A stretch of 64,000 nucleotides of DNA from contig JAFQQQ010000005.1 of assembly GCA_017410525.1 (NCBI GenBank), forward strand, positions 17,105 to 81,104. Reading direction: 5' to 3'. This document shows positions 24,907 to 34,500 of the stretch, in pieces. Position numbers and translations under genes: made by a program. Origin of the DNA: Bacilli bacterium (GTDB taxonomy: Bacteria > Bacillota_I > Bacilli_A > RF39 > UBA660). Each line of letters starts with the position of its first letter. Within the stretch, counting starts at the first letter, position 1. The notes under the pieces were generated by a model, which did no database searches, was not told the origin of the DNA, and was given only the letters and a program-made list of their open reading frames with translations.

Positions 24907-25821
24907 TTAAAATTTTTTTATTTCAATTCCAGTATAATAATGTTTTAGTATATCTTCATAATTATAACCTGCTTTTGCCATACCTTGAGCACCATACTGA
25001 CTCATTCCTACTCCATGTCCATAACCTTTATTTTTTATTACTATTTTATTATCTTCTTTTATTATTTCAAAAAAAGTAGATCTTAATCCTAATTTAGAAC
25101 AAACATAACTACCAGTTAATTCTTTATTATTTATCTTAATTTTTTTTATTCTTCCTGTGGAAGTCTTACTTGTTATTTCTATTTTTAATTCCTTACTGTA
25201 GTCTAAATTTAATAATTTATAAAATTCTTCTAGAGTATAGGCAGTATTTGTTGTATATACAGGAGATATTTCATCCCAAGTACTTTCTACACTTCTAAGA
25301 TATGCTATCTTATTTGTAAATACGTCTTCACTATTTTCAGTTATACCAGGACTAGTAGAAAAAAATAATGTTTCAGCAACCTTATCATTATACGAAGCAT
25401 ATTCTCCTTTAGTTTCTAACACAGCGGTTTTTATTTTGTTAATATTATCTATATATAATTCTTTCCATACGGTCATTAAATACTCTTTATCTAGATATAC
25501 TTGATTTTTTACGGTGTCAACTACATCATATTCTTTTTTTATATTCCTTTGCATTTGTATCATTACATAACTTCTAGCAGCTACTGCTTGTGCTTTTAAT
25601 GCTTCTATTTCAAAATCAATAGGCATTTCTCCCGCCACTACACCCACTACATATTCTTCTATAGGAACTATACTTATAGAATCAGTTTCTTCACTATAAA
25701 CTCTAACTACACTATTTTTAGAAAAATTAAAAGTTATTTCATTATCTCTAATAAATATAGTAACTATTATAAAAGGAATTATAATTATTAAACAAGAAAA
25801 AAGTAGTATTTTTTTTATCAA
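24907..25821 (-). CDS. spoIID: Stage II sporulation lytic transglycosylase SpoIID
   Basis: A 304-residue membrane-anchored enzyme that cuts glycan strands during engulfment with SpoIIP and SpoIIM. The N-terminal helix (3-22), EYVVGVVAGEMP with the catalytic Glu, FEIEALKAQAVAARSY and the C-terminal GYGHGVGMSQYGAQGMA are complete. Start is TTG at 25821, with AAGGAG 8 bases before it; the nearby ATG is out of frame. Confidence 0.95.
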   Translation of the reverse strand: MIKKILLFSCLIIIIPFIIVTIFIRDNEITFNFSKNSVVRVYSEETDSISIVPIEEYVVGVVAGEMPIDFEIEALKAQAVAARSYVMIQMQRNIKKEYDVVDTVKNQVYLDKEYLMTVWKELYIDNINKIKTAVLETKGEYASYNDKVAETLFFSTSPGITENSEDVFTNKIAYLRSVESTWDEISPVYTTNTAYTLEEFYKLLNLDYSKELKIEITSKTSTGRIKKIKINNKELTGSYVCSKLGLRSTFFEIIKEDNKIVIKNKGYGHGVGMSQYGAQGMAKAGYNYEDILKHYYTGIEIKKF

Positions 25822-25849
25822 GATACCATCTCCTTAAAAAATCATACTA

Positions 25850-26044
25850 CTATACTATCTTATAATATATAAAGAAATCATATAAGAAATTTACTACTAA
25901 AAACGATATAGACATAGCCATCATTAAATACATAATTCTAGCTTGAATTACTCTAGATTGTTTAAAAAATCTATTTAAATCTAATCCTTCCATTGCCCAT
26001 ATAGTTAATGGAAAAATAATTACATATAATATAACCTTAATCAT
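25850..26044 (-). CDS. YwzB-like DUF1146 membrane protein
   Basis: 64 residues, two membrane helices and the conserved IWAMEGLDLNRFFKQSR and QARIMYLMMAMSISF of DUF1146 proteins. In B. subtilis ywzB also lies close to spoIID. Function unknown. Its start overlaps the end of rpiB, so it is translationally coupled. Confidence 0.85.
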   Translation of the reverse strand: MIKVILYVIIFPLTIWAMEGLDLNRFFKQSRVIQARIMYLMMAMSISFLVVNFLYDFFIYYKIV

Positions 26045-26480
26045 ATTCGTATTCTATTATTTGTTCAACCCTATTTCTATATACAGGATCTTCCATATTT
26101 TCTTCGGCACTTAAAAATGCATCTACTATTTTTATATTTTCTTCTATATCAGTATTACCAGATAAGGCAATTACATTTACAAAATCTCTTTCCTTTCCAT
26201 GAATTGCTTCATCTACAGAGTTAACTTTACCACATCTAACACCTTTTACTTTATTACAAGCAATAGATATACCTATGGCGCTTCCACATATAGCAATCCC
26301 ATAATCTACTTCTTGTGCGGCTACTTTTTCACCTAAAATAAATCCATAAGTTGTATAATCAACTCTTCCTTCTTGATTTGTTCCATAATTAACAACAGTA
26401 TAACCCTTATCAGTTAAATATTTTGTCAATTTATGTTTAGTTTCTATTCCTCTATGATCATTAGCTATCCCAATTTTCAT
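26037..26480 (-). CDS. rpiB: Ribose-5-phosphate isomerase B (RpiB/LacAB family)
   Basis: 147 residues of the RpiB/LacA fold that interconverts ribose and ribulose 5-phosphate (or related sugars). IANDHRGIETK (substrate His), YGIAICGSAIGISIACNKVKG with the catalytic Cys, and the C-terminal family end are present. RpiB would feed the phosphoketolase pathway (xfp) here. Overlaps the exporter gene upstream by 4 bases. Confidence 0.92.
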   Translation of the reverse strand: MKIGIANDHRGIETKHKLTKYLTDKGYTVVNYGTNQEGRVDYTTYGFILGEKVAAQEVDYGIAICGSAIGISIACNKVKGVRCGKVNSVDEAIHGKERDFVNVIALSGNTDIEENIKIVDAFLSAEENMEDPVYRNRVEQIIEYEYD

Positions 26481-28093
26481 TTTTTACTTCCTCTCTTTAT
26501 ATTAAATAATGTTTTTAAATTACCGTTAAAATAATGAATAATAAAATATATTCCAAAACTTAACACTCCAAATAATAGTAATATTGGTATTTGAATAATT
26601 CTGCCATCTAAGTTAGTTGGTACAATTAATTTTAAAAGTGTAATTACTACCTCAAACACTAACCAAGATAATATATAACCAGGTAATTTTTCTTTTGTTT
26701 CTTTAAAACTAAATCCATACTTTTTATTAAGCGCTACTAAAGATATAATTATTGATACACTATAACCTATCATTGCAGCAAGTACAGCCCCGTAACTTGG
26801 CTCATACCCTAACTTATCTACAAGCAACATCATTGGTACATCAAGTACTGTGTTAAGGACTAAACCTATAAATACTGTAGTTATTACTAATTTATATTTA
26901 CTCAAACCTTGTAATGTATTTACAACTATTGTATATAATCCACCAAATAAAGCATAGAATACATATACTTTGAATATTATTGGTCCATAGAAACTTTCTC
27001 CGTAGAATAAAGTCCATATAGGTTCAGCTAAGAATGATAAAAATAACGTTGCTGGAACAAGTATAAATAATACATATTGTATTGCCTTATTAAACTTATT
27101 ATCCACATCTTTTTTATTTCCTTTAGTATAACTAGATACTATATTAGGTATTAAACTAGTGGTTAACCCTGTTATGATTGCGAATAAAATATTATTAAGT
27201 TTAACTCCCCAAGTTGTAAATACACTAACAACTGATTCAGTTACACTTGCACTATAACCTAATATATCATTCATTGTCCTAGATATTAATATCATATCTA
27301 CTGTATTATAAAGATTATATATTAAACTTATTATAATAAAAGGTATCGAATATGTAAGTATCTTCTTTATTATTTCTTTATTGCCTATCTCTTTTTCATC
27401 ATTTACCTTATCTCTTGAAAGTAATTTAGCCTTATTTATTTTTATTTTTAGGTATATACAAGCAACTATACCTCCAAAGAAAGCCCCACTAACAGATATA
27501 CCAATAGCGGTTTTCATATCTGTCCCAAACACTCTTAAAGCAACAAAACTACCTATTAAAATTACTGAAACCCTAATTATTTGTTCTATTATTTGACTTA
27601 CACTAGTTGGTGATATATATTTATGACCTTGTAAAAAGCCTTTAGTAACACTTAAGAAAGGTACAATAAGTATCGCAAATGATATCATTCTTATTACAAA
27701 AGCTATGTCTTCAATTGTATTACCACCTATCGCATCTCCTATTATTAATTTACCTATAGATGGCGCAAATACAAACAAAAGCACAAATATTACTACAGAT
27801 ATTATAAATATTATTTTTAAAGATAAATTATAAGTATCTTTTACTGCTTTTTTATAACCTAAAGCAGTATATTCACTAGTAAGTTTACTAATAGCAAAGG
27901 GAAATCCTGCAGTAGATACAGCCAAAAATAAGTTATAAATATTATAAGCATACCCATATAGTGCTCCACCTTGTTCACCTATTATTGCATTAAAAGGTAT
28001 AACATACAATAACCCTATTATTTTAACAATTATTATACCTAGAGTTGCAATTAGCGCACCTTCCATCAATGAGTTTTTCTTCATCTTCTTCAT
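26477..28093 (-). CDS. MOP-superfamily flippase (SpoVB/Wzx/MurJ-like)
   Basis: 538 residues with about 14 membrane helices; the polysaccharide-export (PST/MurJ) branch of the MOP superfamily. ALIATLGIIIVKIIGLLYVIPF at the start and STAGFPFAISKLTSEY are typical of SpoVB/Amj-type Bacilli proteins that move lipid-linked wall or cortex precursors across the membrane. The exact cargo (lipid II, spore cortex or teichoic acid) cannot be told. AGAGGTG precedes the ATG; first gene of a run with rpiB and the DUF1146 gene. Confidence 0.85.
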   Translation of the reverse strand: MKKMKKNSLMEGALIATLGIIIVKIIGLLYVIPFNAIIGEQGGALYGYAYNIYNLFLAVSTAGFPFAISKLTSEYTALGYKKAVKDTYNLSLKIIFIISVVIFVLLFVFAPSIGKLIIGDAIGGNTIEDIAFVIRMISFAILIVPFLSVTKGFLQGHKYISPTSVSQIIEQIIRVSVILIGSFVALRVFGTDMKTAIGISVSGAFFGGIVACIYLKIKINKAKLLSRDKVNDEKEIGNKEIIKKILTYSIPFIIISLIYNLYNTVDMILISRTMNDILGYSASVTESVVSVFTTWGVKLNNILFAIITGLTTSLIPNIVSSYTKGNKKDVDNKFNKAIQYVLFILVPATLFLSFLAEPIWTLFYGESFYGPIIFKVYVFYALFGGLYTIVVNTLQGLSKYKLVITTVFIGLVLNTVLDVPMMLLVDKLGYEPSYGAVLAAMIGYSVSIIISLVALNKKYGFSFKETKEKLPGYILSWLVFEVVITLLKLIVPTNLDGRIIQIPILLLFGVLSFGIYFIIHYFNGNLKTLFNIKRGSKK

Positions 28094-28155
28094 ATAACAC
28101 CTCTATAATATTATTATACTATCTTTAACCTATTTTAACAAGAGATTATATGTTA

Positions 28156-28190
28156 GCAAAAAAAAGACAATCTATTGATTGTCTTTTTTT
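28156..28190. terminator. Intrinsic terminator after the 518-residue protein gene
   Basis: Eleven-bp stem (28162-28172 with 28177-28187), TATT loop, T runs on both strands. Confidence 0.85.
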
Positions 28191-29728
28191 AATTCTATTA
28201 AAGGTAATTTATACATATTAGCAAGTTCTACTGCCTTTCTATATTTATCTGTATTACCATCGTTTATATAATAAACAGCTTCTACTTTAGTTTTAAAACC
28301 GTTTAAAGCAATTCTATTACATATTTTAAAATTCATAAATTCTTGTTCTAATTGTAATGGAGTTTTTAAGTTAGACATATCATCATAATTTTCAACACTC
28401 ATTATATCATCATTTTCTGTAATATATAATATGTTATCGTTATAACTACATATAAAACCTATTTGATAATCCTCATAATCTTCAACCCTATTTATTTCTT
28501 TTTTAGTTATCAATATAGCCTGTTGTTTAGGATCTACAAATTGATTATTAGAACATATAAAATAATAATCTTGTTTTGGATTAAACTTATAAACATCTGT
28601 TATAGTTTCTTTCCATATTTTTCTAACTATTAAACCTAAAGCTTTATTTAATTCATTTAAATCACAATTTGTTTCTTTTACTTTGTTAAAAATATATTCT
28701 ATTATATTTTTACTTTCTTCATCCAACACATCCATATAGTTAGCAGTTATATAATCCAAAGAGGTCTTTAAATTTTTAGAACCTATTTTTTCAAAAATAA
28801 ACGTTTCTTCTCTTTGTTTATCTATTATTTCTTGAACAAATAATTCTTCAAAATTAGCAATATAAGCTTTAAATCTTAATTCATCACTTAATATTTCATA
28901 AGTTTGTTTAGCATTATCATAACTTGTGTCATCATAAGCAATTATTTTATTGCAAAAATCTTTAAAATTTTCAAACTCTTCAATATGTTTACTTCTATCA
29001 GGCATTATATCTTGCAAATATTGAATTTGTTCTTTATATTTCAATATTTCTTCATCAATTTTTTTATTTAATATTTCTAACTTATCTTTTTTATCTAAAT
29101 TGATTTTTCTTTCTTCTTCTATGTTCAAAATTCTTAAAATCTCATTTATATATTCTTCTCTTTTTGTTTGATTTTTTAAATCTTCATATATATCATCTAT
29201 AAAATTAGAACTAAATAAAACTAAATCATTGTATTTGTCTAATAAATATTTTTTTGTTTCTTCATCTACATTTAAAGTTTTAAAATAATTTATACTAAAC
29301 TTAGCTTGTTTTTCATCATTACTTTTAGTTATTTGTTTTAGATAATTTTTTACTACTCTATCCAATCTATCTTTTCTTCTATATATATTATCTAAAAGAA
29401 CCTTAATATTTTTTGATTCATTAATATCTGCTGTTAATATTTTTTTAGCGTCTATATAACTATATAAATCAAACATGTCTTCTATATATTCATATATATT
29501 ATCTGGTAAATCTTCATATTTTAAAGTATCTATATCATGATATCTCTTATGATTTTGATCCCTTAATTTTGTTAGTTTAACTGATTCTTCGAATTCATCT
29601 TGTGAATCTTCTGTACCTATTATTTGATATAACATTTCAATATCTTTATTCAAATCTATATCAGTAAAATAATCGCTAAAAAAGGCATTAGTATTATCTA
29701 ATGTTTGATTGTTCTTAACATTTTCCAT
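28172..29728 (-). CDS. Large soluble coiled-coil protein, unknown
   Basis: 518 residues without signal or membrane segment. I do not recognise a family. The middle (about 150-340) is Lys/Glu-rich helix with heptad-like stretches; the C-terminal 130 residues look like a compact alpha/beta domain (YYFICSNNQFVDPKQQAILITKKE, GFICSYNDNILYIT). It ends in an MYKLPLIELKKDN strand. AGAGGTG before the ATG. It stands alone between two terminators, next to ftsH. Confidence 0.65.
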   Translation of the reverse strand: MENVKNNQTLDNTNAFFSDYFTDIDLNKDIEMLYQIIGTEDSQDEFEESVKLTKLRDQNHKRYHDIDTLKYEDLPDNIYEYIEDMFDLYSYIDAKKILTADINESKNIKVLLDNIYRRKDRLDRVVKNYLKQITKSNDEKQAKFSINYFKTLNVDEETKKYLLDKYNDLVLFSSNFIDDIYEDLKNQTKREEYINEILRILNIEEERKINLDKKDKLEILNKKIDEEILKYKEQIQYLQDIMPDRSKHIEEFENFKDFCNKIIAYDDTSYDNAKQTYEILSDELRFKAYIANFEELFVQEIIDKQREETFIFEKIGSKNLKTSLDYITANYMDVLDEESKNIIEYIFNKVKETNCDLNELNKALGLIVRKIWKETITDVYKFNPKQDYYFICSNNQFVDPKQQAILITKKEINRVEDYEDYQIGFICSYNDNILYITENDDIMSVENYDDMSNLKTPLQLEQEFMNFKICNRIALNGFKTKVEAVYYINDGNTDKYRKAVELANMYKLPLIELKKDNQ

Positions 29729-29781
29729 AACAACACCTCTTTATTCTATAGATATTTTACCACATTAATTATATTTTTACA

Positions 29782-29810
29782 ATAAAAGAAGATAATTATT
29801 CATTATCTTC
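29782..29810 (-). terminator. Intrinsic terminator of ftsH
   Basis: Nine-bp stem GAAGATAAT/ATTATCTTC (29788-29796 with 29802-29810), T tract on the minus strand; contains the ftsH stop. Confidence 0.75.
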
Positions 29811-31823
29811 TAAAGTTTTAATTAATTCATCTTTTTTCATTTTACTAACATTTTTTATATTTTTTTCTTTAGCTAAATCTTTTAGCTCTTCAACAGTTAA
29901 ATCAGACAGAGTCGCTTCTTTGTAATTAGTTAAGTCTATTTCTCCATCTTCATCTGGCATACATCCATTTTTTACTAAATAATCGATTTGTTCTTTAGTG
30001 ATTGTTTCGTGTTCTAAAAGCGTGTTAGCAATTAAATCCAGTAAATCTCTATTATCTTTTAATATTTTTTGAGTTCTTTCATAACATTCATTTATTATTT
30101 TTCTTTGAGCTTGATCGATTTCAAAAGCAACTTGACTAGAGAAATTACGACTCTTATTATAATCTCTACCTAAGAACACACTTGACTCTTGGTGCTCAAA
30201 TTGGATAGGTCCCAAATCACTCATACCATATTCTGTAACCATTGAACGAGCAATTTTAGTTGCTTTTTCAAAGTCATTATGAGCGCCAGTTGTCACTTCT
30301 TTGAATACTATTTCTTCAGCAACTCTACCACCAAGTAAGCCACTTATGGTTTCAAGCAATTCTTTCTTAGTAGAAAGGAAGGTTTCTTCTCTTGGCAACA
30401 TTAAATTATATCCGCCAGCTTGACCTCTTGGTATAATAGTTATTTTTTGTACTTCATTTGCGCCTTCTAACTTAATACCTACAACAGCATGACCTGCTTC
30501 ATGATATGCAACAAGTCTTTTTTCTTTTTCAGTATATTTCTTAGTTACCTTAGCAGGTCCCATTAATACTCTATCATGAGCTTCATCAATTTCAGCCATT
30601 GTTATAGCAGATTTCTTTCTTCTCACAGTAAGAAGCGCGGCTTCATTAAGCAGGTTTTCTAAATCTGCACCACTAAATCCTACAGTCCTTTTTGCTATAT
30701 TTTCTAATTTAACACCTTTAGCAAATGTCTTACCTTTAGCATGTACTCCTAATATTTCTTCTCTACCTTTAACATCTGGTAAATTAACAGTAATTTGTCT
30801 ATCAAATCTTCCAGGTCTAAGTAAAGCAGGATCAAGTACATCAGGTCTATTTGTAGCAGCTATAACGATTATACCTTCATTAGCTCCAAATCCATCCATC
30901 TCAGTAAGTAATTGGTTTAAAGTTTGTTCTCTTTCATCATGTCCACCGCCAAGACCAGTACCTCTTTGACGTCCAACTGCATCAATTTCATCTATAAATA
31001 TTAAACAAGGCGCATTTTGTTTTGCTTGTTTAAACATATCACGAACACGTGAAGCACCTACTCCTACAAATAGTTCAACAAAGTCAGAACCACTTATAAA
31101 GTAGAAAGGTACATTAGCTTCTCCAGCAACAGCCTTAGCGAGTAAAGTTTTACCAGTCCCTGGAGGACCTACTAAAAGTACACCTTTAGGTATTCTAGCT
31201 CCCATTTTTTGGAACTTCTTAGGTTCTCTTAAGAAATCTATAAGTTCTTGAACTTCTTCTTTTTCTTCAGTTAAACCAGCAACTTTATCAAATTTAACTT
31301 TATCCTTATCACTAGTTAGACGAGCTCTACTTCTTCCAAAGTCCATAGATTTATTCGCTCCACCCATTTGTTTAGCAATAAAGAAGTATCCTACACCTAA
31401 TAACAAAATAATAGGTAATACATTCACTAAGAATAAGACAAACCAACTAGATCCAGGGTCTTTAGCAACCTTAACTTTTACCTCTTTATATTCTTCTCCC
31501 TTAGTTTCTGCTTCTTTTTTATTTTCTTCTTTTATATCATATATTTGTTTTATTGTTTCATCGCTATAAGTAGCTGTAGCAACAAACGATTCATTCTCAT
31601 TATATCCACCAAGTTTTCCTGTTATAGAATATACACCTTGACTGCTATTTGGAGTAATTGTTAATTCTATTACTTTATTATTATCTAATTCAGTTAAAAA
31701 CTCACTATAGGTTAAATTATTAACTTTAGTATTTAAAATATTTATAAAATAAAATACTCCTAATATTATTGCAAATAAAAATATATATGAAAATAAACTT
31801 CTTTTAACTACTTTTCTGTCCAT
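29796..31823 (-). CDS. ftsH: ATP-dependent zinc metalloprotease FtsH with C-terminal Rho-N/SAP-like tail
   Basis: A 675-residue membrane AAA+ protease that removes damaged or regulatory membrane and cytosolic proteins. Order: membrane helix (about 12-30), extracellular domain, second helix (about 130-150), AAA+ with [21 protein letters not shown] and the RPGRFDR region, then the zinc site HEAGHA in the M41 domain. The last 35 residues ([28 protein letters not shown]) form a small helix-loop-helix like Rho-N/SAP or HeH domains, not usual in FtsH. AAAGGAGA precedes the ATG. Adjacent to tilS as in Bacillus, but hpt, normally between them, is absent. Confidence 0.96.
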   Translation of the reverse strand: MDRKVVKRSLFSYIFLFAIILGVFYFINILNTKVNNLTYSEFLTELDNNKVIELTITPNSSQGVYSITGKLGGYNENESFVATATYSDETIKQIYDIKEENKKEAETKGEEYKEVKVKVAKDPGSSWFVLFLVNVLPIILLLGVGYFFIAKQMGGANKSMDFGRSRARLTSDKDKVKFDKVAGLTEEKEEVQELIDFLREPKKFQKMGARIPKGVLLVGPPGTGKTLLAKAVAGEANVPFYFISGSDFVELFVGVGASRVRDMFKQAKQNAPCLIFIDEIDAVGRQRGTGLGGGHDEREQTLNQLLTEMDGFGANEGIIVIAATNRPDVLDPALLRPGRFDRQITVNLPDVKGREEILGVHAKGKTFAKGVKLENIAKRTVGFSGADLENLLNEAALLTVRRKKSAITMAEIDEAHDRVLMGPAKVTKKYTEKEKRLVAYHEAGHAVVGIKLEGANEVQKITIIPRGQAGGYNLMLPREETFLSTKKELLETISGLLGGRVAEEIVFKEVTTGAHNDFEKATKIARSMVTEYGMSDLGPIQFEHQESSVFLGRDYNKSRNFSSQVAFEIDQAQRKIINECYERTQKILKDNRDLLDLIANTLLEHETITKEQIDYLVKNGCMPDEDGEIDLTNYKEATLSDLTVEELKDLAKEKNIKNVSKMKKDELIKTLEDNE

Positions 31824-31835
31824 TCTATCTCTCCT

Positions 31836-33152
31836 TTAATCATACTTTAATATTATATCATAATTTCCTTGTTTTTTCATGTCAAATTTAGATTTTTTTA
31901 CTCCAGGTATCCAAATTATTTTACCAGTATCATCAGTAACGATAGGATAACTATCCCTTAATTCCTTTGATATCTTAGAATCTATAAATATATCGCTAAC
32001 CTTTTTACTACCTAACATATTCTTTACACTCATTCTATCTCCAGGTTTATAATTTTTAACATGAAAAGGTAATTTAATATCTTTACTATTTAAATGAATT
32101 ACATAATTACTGGTAAGGGGTGTTGAGTTATCAACAACGATCTTTTTGCCGTTTGGTAATTCTACATAATCAGTAAACTCATATTCATAATTTTCACTTA
32201 TCTTTGATTCACCAATCTTAAACTTATTATATTCTATTATACCTTTTTTATTATGTGGTAAATCAAATATAGTATTTGTACTACTTTCTAAATATTCCAG
32301 AATAATACTTATGTGTCTATTATCTATCAAAGTAATACCTTCTTTATAAATAATCTTTAAATACTTCTCTAAAATGTTTATTTTTATTATTTTATCCAAC
32401 CCATTAAACTTATCAATTATAATTGAGTCATCAGAAACAATTTCTTTATATTTTTTATTTGTTTCTTTTACTATAAAATCATTAGCCATCAATAATTTTT
32501 CATTAAAATCAATAAACTTTAAATGAACATTACTATTTTCATTTTTTAATTCAGGTAATATATTTTTTCTATATCTATTTCTAGTATATTTAGTATCACC
32601 ATTTGACATGTCAACCGCATACCATATGCCTTTTTTATCTAACTCTTCTACTATTTCCTGTTTAGTTAAATAAACAAGTGGTCTTACGATTTTATAACCT
32701 CTATCGTTCGAAATCCTTTCAAATCCTGCATATCCCTTTAAATTAGAACCCCTAGTTAATCTCATTAAAACAGTCTCAATTAAGTCATCGCCATGATGCG
32801 CCGTAAAGAGAACATCAGCGCCATACTTACTAACAACTTCATCAAAAAACTCATACCTAATTTTTCTAGCTACTTCTTCACTAAATTTACCATTAGGATA
32901 CTCTTCTATTTTTTTCATCTCAAAAACTAAATCATTCTCACGGCAAAACTTTTCTACTTCAACAGCTTCGTAATCACTTTCTTTTCTCAAGTTATGATGA
33001 ACGTGAGCAACTACTATTTTTAGATTCAATTTTTCTTTGATACTTATTAAAGTGTCTAAAAGCAGCATTGAATCTGGCCCGCCGCTAATAGCAGCCACAA
33101 CAGTAGTGTTTTTTATATTTAATTTTTCTATAAACTGATAAACATAGTTCAT
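31836..33152 (-). CDS. tilS: tRNA(Ile)-lysidine synthetase TilS
   Basis: A 438-residue ATP-dependent ligase that puts lysine on C34 of the CAU-anticodon tRNA-Ile so that it reads AUA. The PP-loop AISGGPDSMLLLD (residues about 21-33), HVHHNLR, FTAHHGDDLIETVLMRLTRGS and SNGDTKYTRNRYRKN are intact, and the C-terminal domain (FHVKNYKPGDRM, KKVSDIFID) is complete. ftsH follows 12 bases downstream, probably in one operon. Confidence 0.95.
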   Translation of the reverse strand: MNYVYQFIEKLNIKNTTVVAAISGGPDSMLLLDTLISIKEKLNLKIVVAHVHHNLRKESDYEAVEVEKFCRENDLVFEMKKIEEYPNGKFSEEVARKIRYEFFDEVVSKYGADVLFTAHHGDDLIETVLMRLTRGSNLKGYAGFERISNDRGYKIVRPLVYLTKQEIVEELDKKGIWYAVDMSNGDTKYTRNRYRKNILPELKNENSNVHLKFIDFNEKLLMANDFIVKETNKKYKEIVSDDSIIIDKFNGLDKIIKINILEKYLKIIYKEGITLIDNRHISIILEYLESSTNTIFDLPHNKKGIIEYNKFKIGESKISENYEYEFTDYVELPNGKKIVVDNSTPLTSNYVIHLNSKDIKLPFHVKNYKPGDRMSVKNMLGSKKVSDIFIDSKISKELRDSYPIVTDDTGKIIWIPGVKKSKFDMKKQGNYDIILKYD

Positions 33153-33248
33153 AAAACCACCTGTTTAATATTTTATTATAAAATCATTTTTATATCAATA
33201 CTTTTCACATAATATAAATAAAAACTCATAGATTATAATCTTATTTTG

Positions 33249-33257
33249 TGGTATAAT
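33249..33257 (+). promoter_or_regulatory. Extended -10 promoter of the alr operon
   Basis: TGGTATAAT (TGn plus perfect -10) 50 bases upstream of the alr start; no clear -35, as common for extended -10 promoters. Confidence 0.5.
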
Positions 33258-33308
33258 AAATATACGCAAAATAATTGTGAATTTTGTAATTTTAAAAGGA
33301 GGAATATA

Positions 33309-34496
33309 ATGCACAGAGAAACCTACATAGAAATTAATTTAGATAAATTATGTAATAATATCAATAATATTATAAATACTTTTAATGACTATCAATATTA
33401 TATAGGTGTTATTAAGGGTAATGCTTACGGACATGGTGAATCCATTTCAAAATATATTATTAAAAATGGAATAAATTATTTAGCTGTATCTACTTTAGAA
33501 GAAGCTTTAAATATTAGAAAATATATAGATAACACTTTCCCAATTTTATGTTTACAACCAATAGATATAAAGTATATTGAAAAAGTAATTGATAATAATA
33601 TAACAGTGTGTGTTAGTAATATAGATTATTTTAATAATTTGAAAAATATAGAAACAAAAACACCTATTAAATTTCATTTAAAACTAAATACCGGAATGAA
33701 TAGACTTGGTGTAAATAATTCAAACGAAGTAAAAAAAATTTATGAAGATTGCAAATCATGCAATAATTTAGAATTTGAAGGTATCTTTACTCATTTATGT
33801 AGTTCAGGTGTTTATGATTCTTTATACTATGAACAAATTAAACGTTTTAAAACATTAACTGAACAAATAGACCTATCAAAAATTAAAATTGTTCATATAG
33901 GTAGAAGTACTACTTTAGATTTTCATGAAAAATTAGATTTTTGTAATGGTGTAAGAATAGGCATTATGATGTATGGAATAAGTTCAACATTCCCTAATAA
34001 TAATGGAATAAAAAATAAACTGAGAAATTTAAAATATTCATATATTAGAAGAAAAAACAAATTACCTATTCCAAATAAAGATTGTAAAACCAATTTAAAA
34101 CAGTGTTTAACTTTAAAAAGTAAAGTTATAGAAATACAAAAAGTTTCAATTGGAGATCAAGTAGGATACGGAAGTAATAACAGAATGTCAAAAAATGGAT
34201 TAGTTGCAACTATTCCTATTGGTTATTCAGATGGCTTATTAACAAACTATAAAAATTTTTATGTTAAAATTAACAGCAAAAAATATAGTGTTATAGGGAC
34301 AATCAACATGGGAATGATATCTGTTTTAGTTGATGAAAATGTTAAAGTTGGAGACATTGTTACAATTATAGATGAAAATGATAATTATAAGAAAATAGCT
34401 AGTTTTTTCAATGTTTCTCCTTATATTCTAATGACCAGTTTAAACAAGAATATACCACGTATTTATATAAAAGATAATAAAATAGTAAAGGAATGA
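33309..34496 (+). CDS. alr: Alanine-racemase-family PLP enzyme
   Basis: 395 residues, fold-type III racemase. The PLP Lys lies in GVIKGNAYGHG (about residue 38); LKLNTGMNRLGV, HIGRS and the second half VGYGSNNRMSKNGLVATIPIGYSDGL and INMGMISVLVD follow, with the second-base Tyr region present. Start at 33309 with AAAGGAGG; the longer frame has none. An odd basic insert with KNKLRNLKYSYIRRKNK lies before the C-terminal barrel. It normally makes D-Ala, but being first of three genes with a D-aspartate-ligase-like enzyme suggests a different or wider substrate such as Asp. Confidence 0.88.
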   Translation: MHRETYIEINLDKLCNNINNIINTFNDYQYYIGVIKGNAYGHGESISKYIIKNGINYLAVSTLEEALNIRKYIDNTFPILCLQPIDIKYIEKVIDNNITVCVSNIDYFNNLKNIETKTPIKFHLKLNTGMNRLGVNNSNEVKKIYEDCKSCNNLEFEGIFTHLCSSGVYDSLYYEQIKRFKTLTEQIDLSKIKIVHIGRSTTLDFHEKLDFCNGVRIGIMMYGISSTFPNNNGIKNKLRNLKYSYIRRKNKLPIPNKDCKTNLKQCLTLKSKVIEIQKVSIGDQVGYGSNNRMSKNGLVATIPIGYSDGLLTNYKNFYVKINSKKYSVIGTINMGMISVLVDENVKVGDIVTIIDENDNYKKIASFFNVSPYILMTSLNKNIPRIYIKDNKIVKE

Positions 34497-34500
34497 TAAT

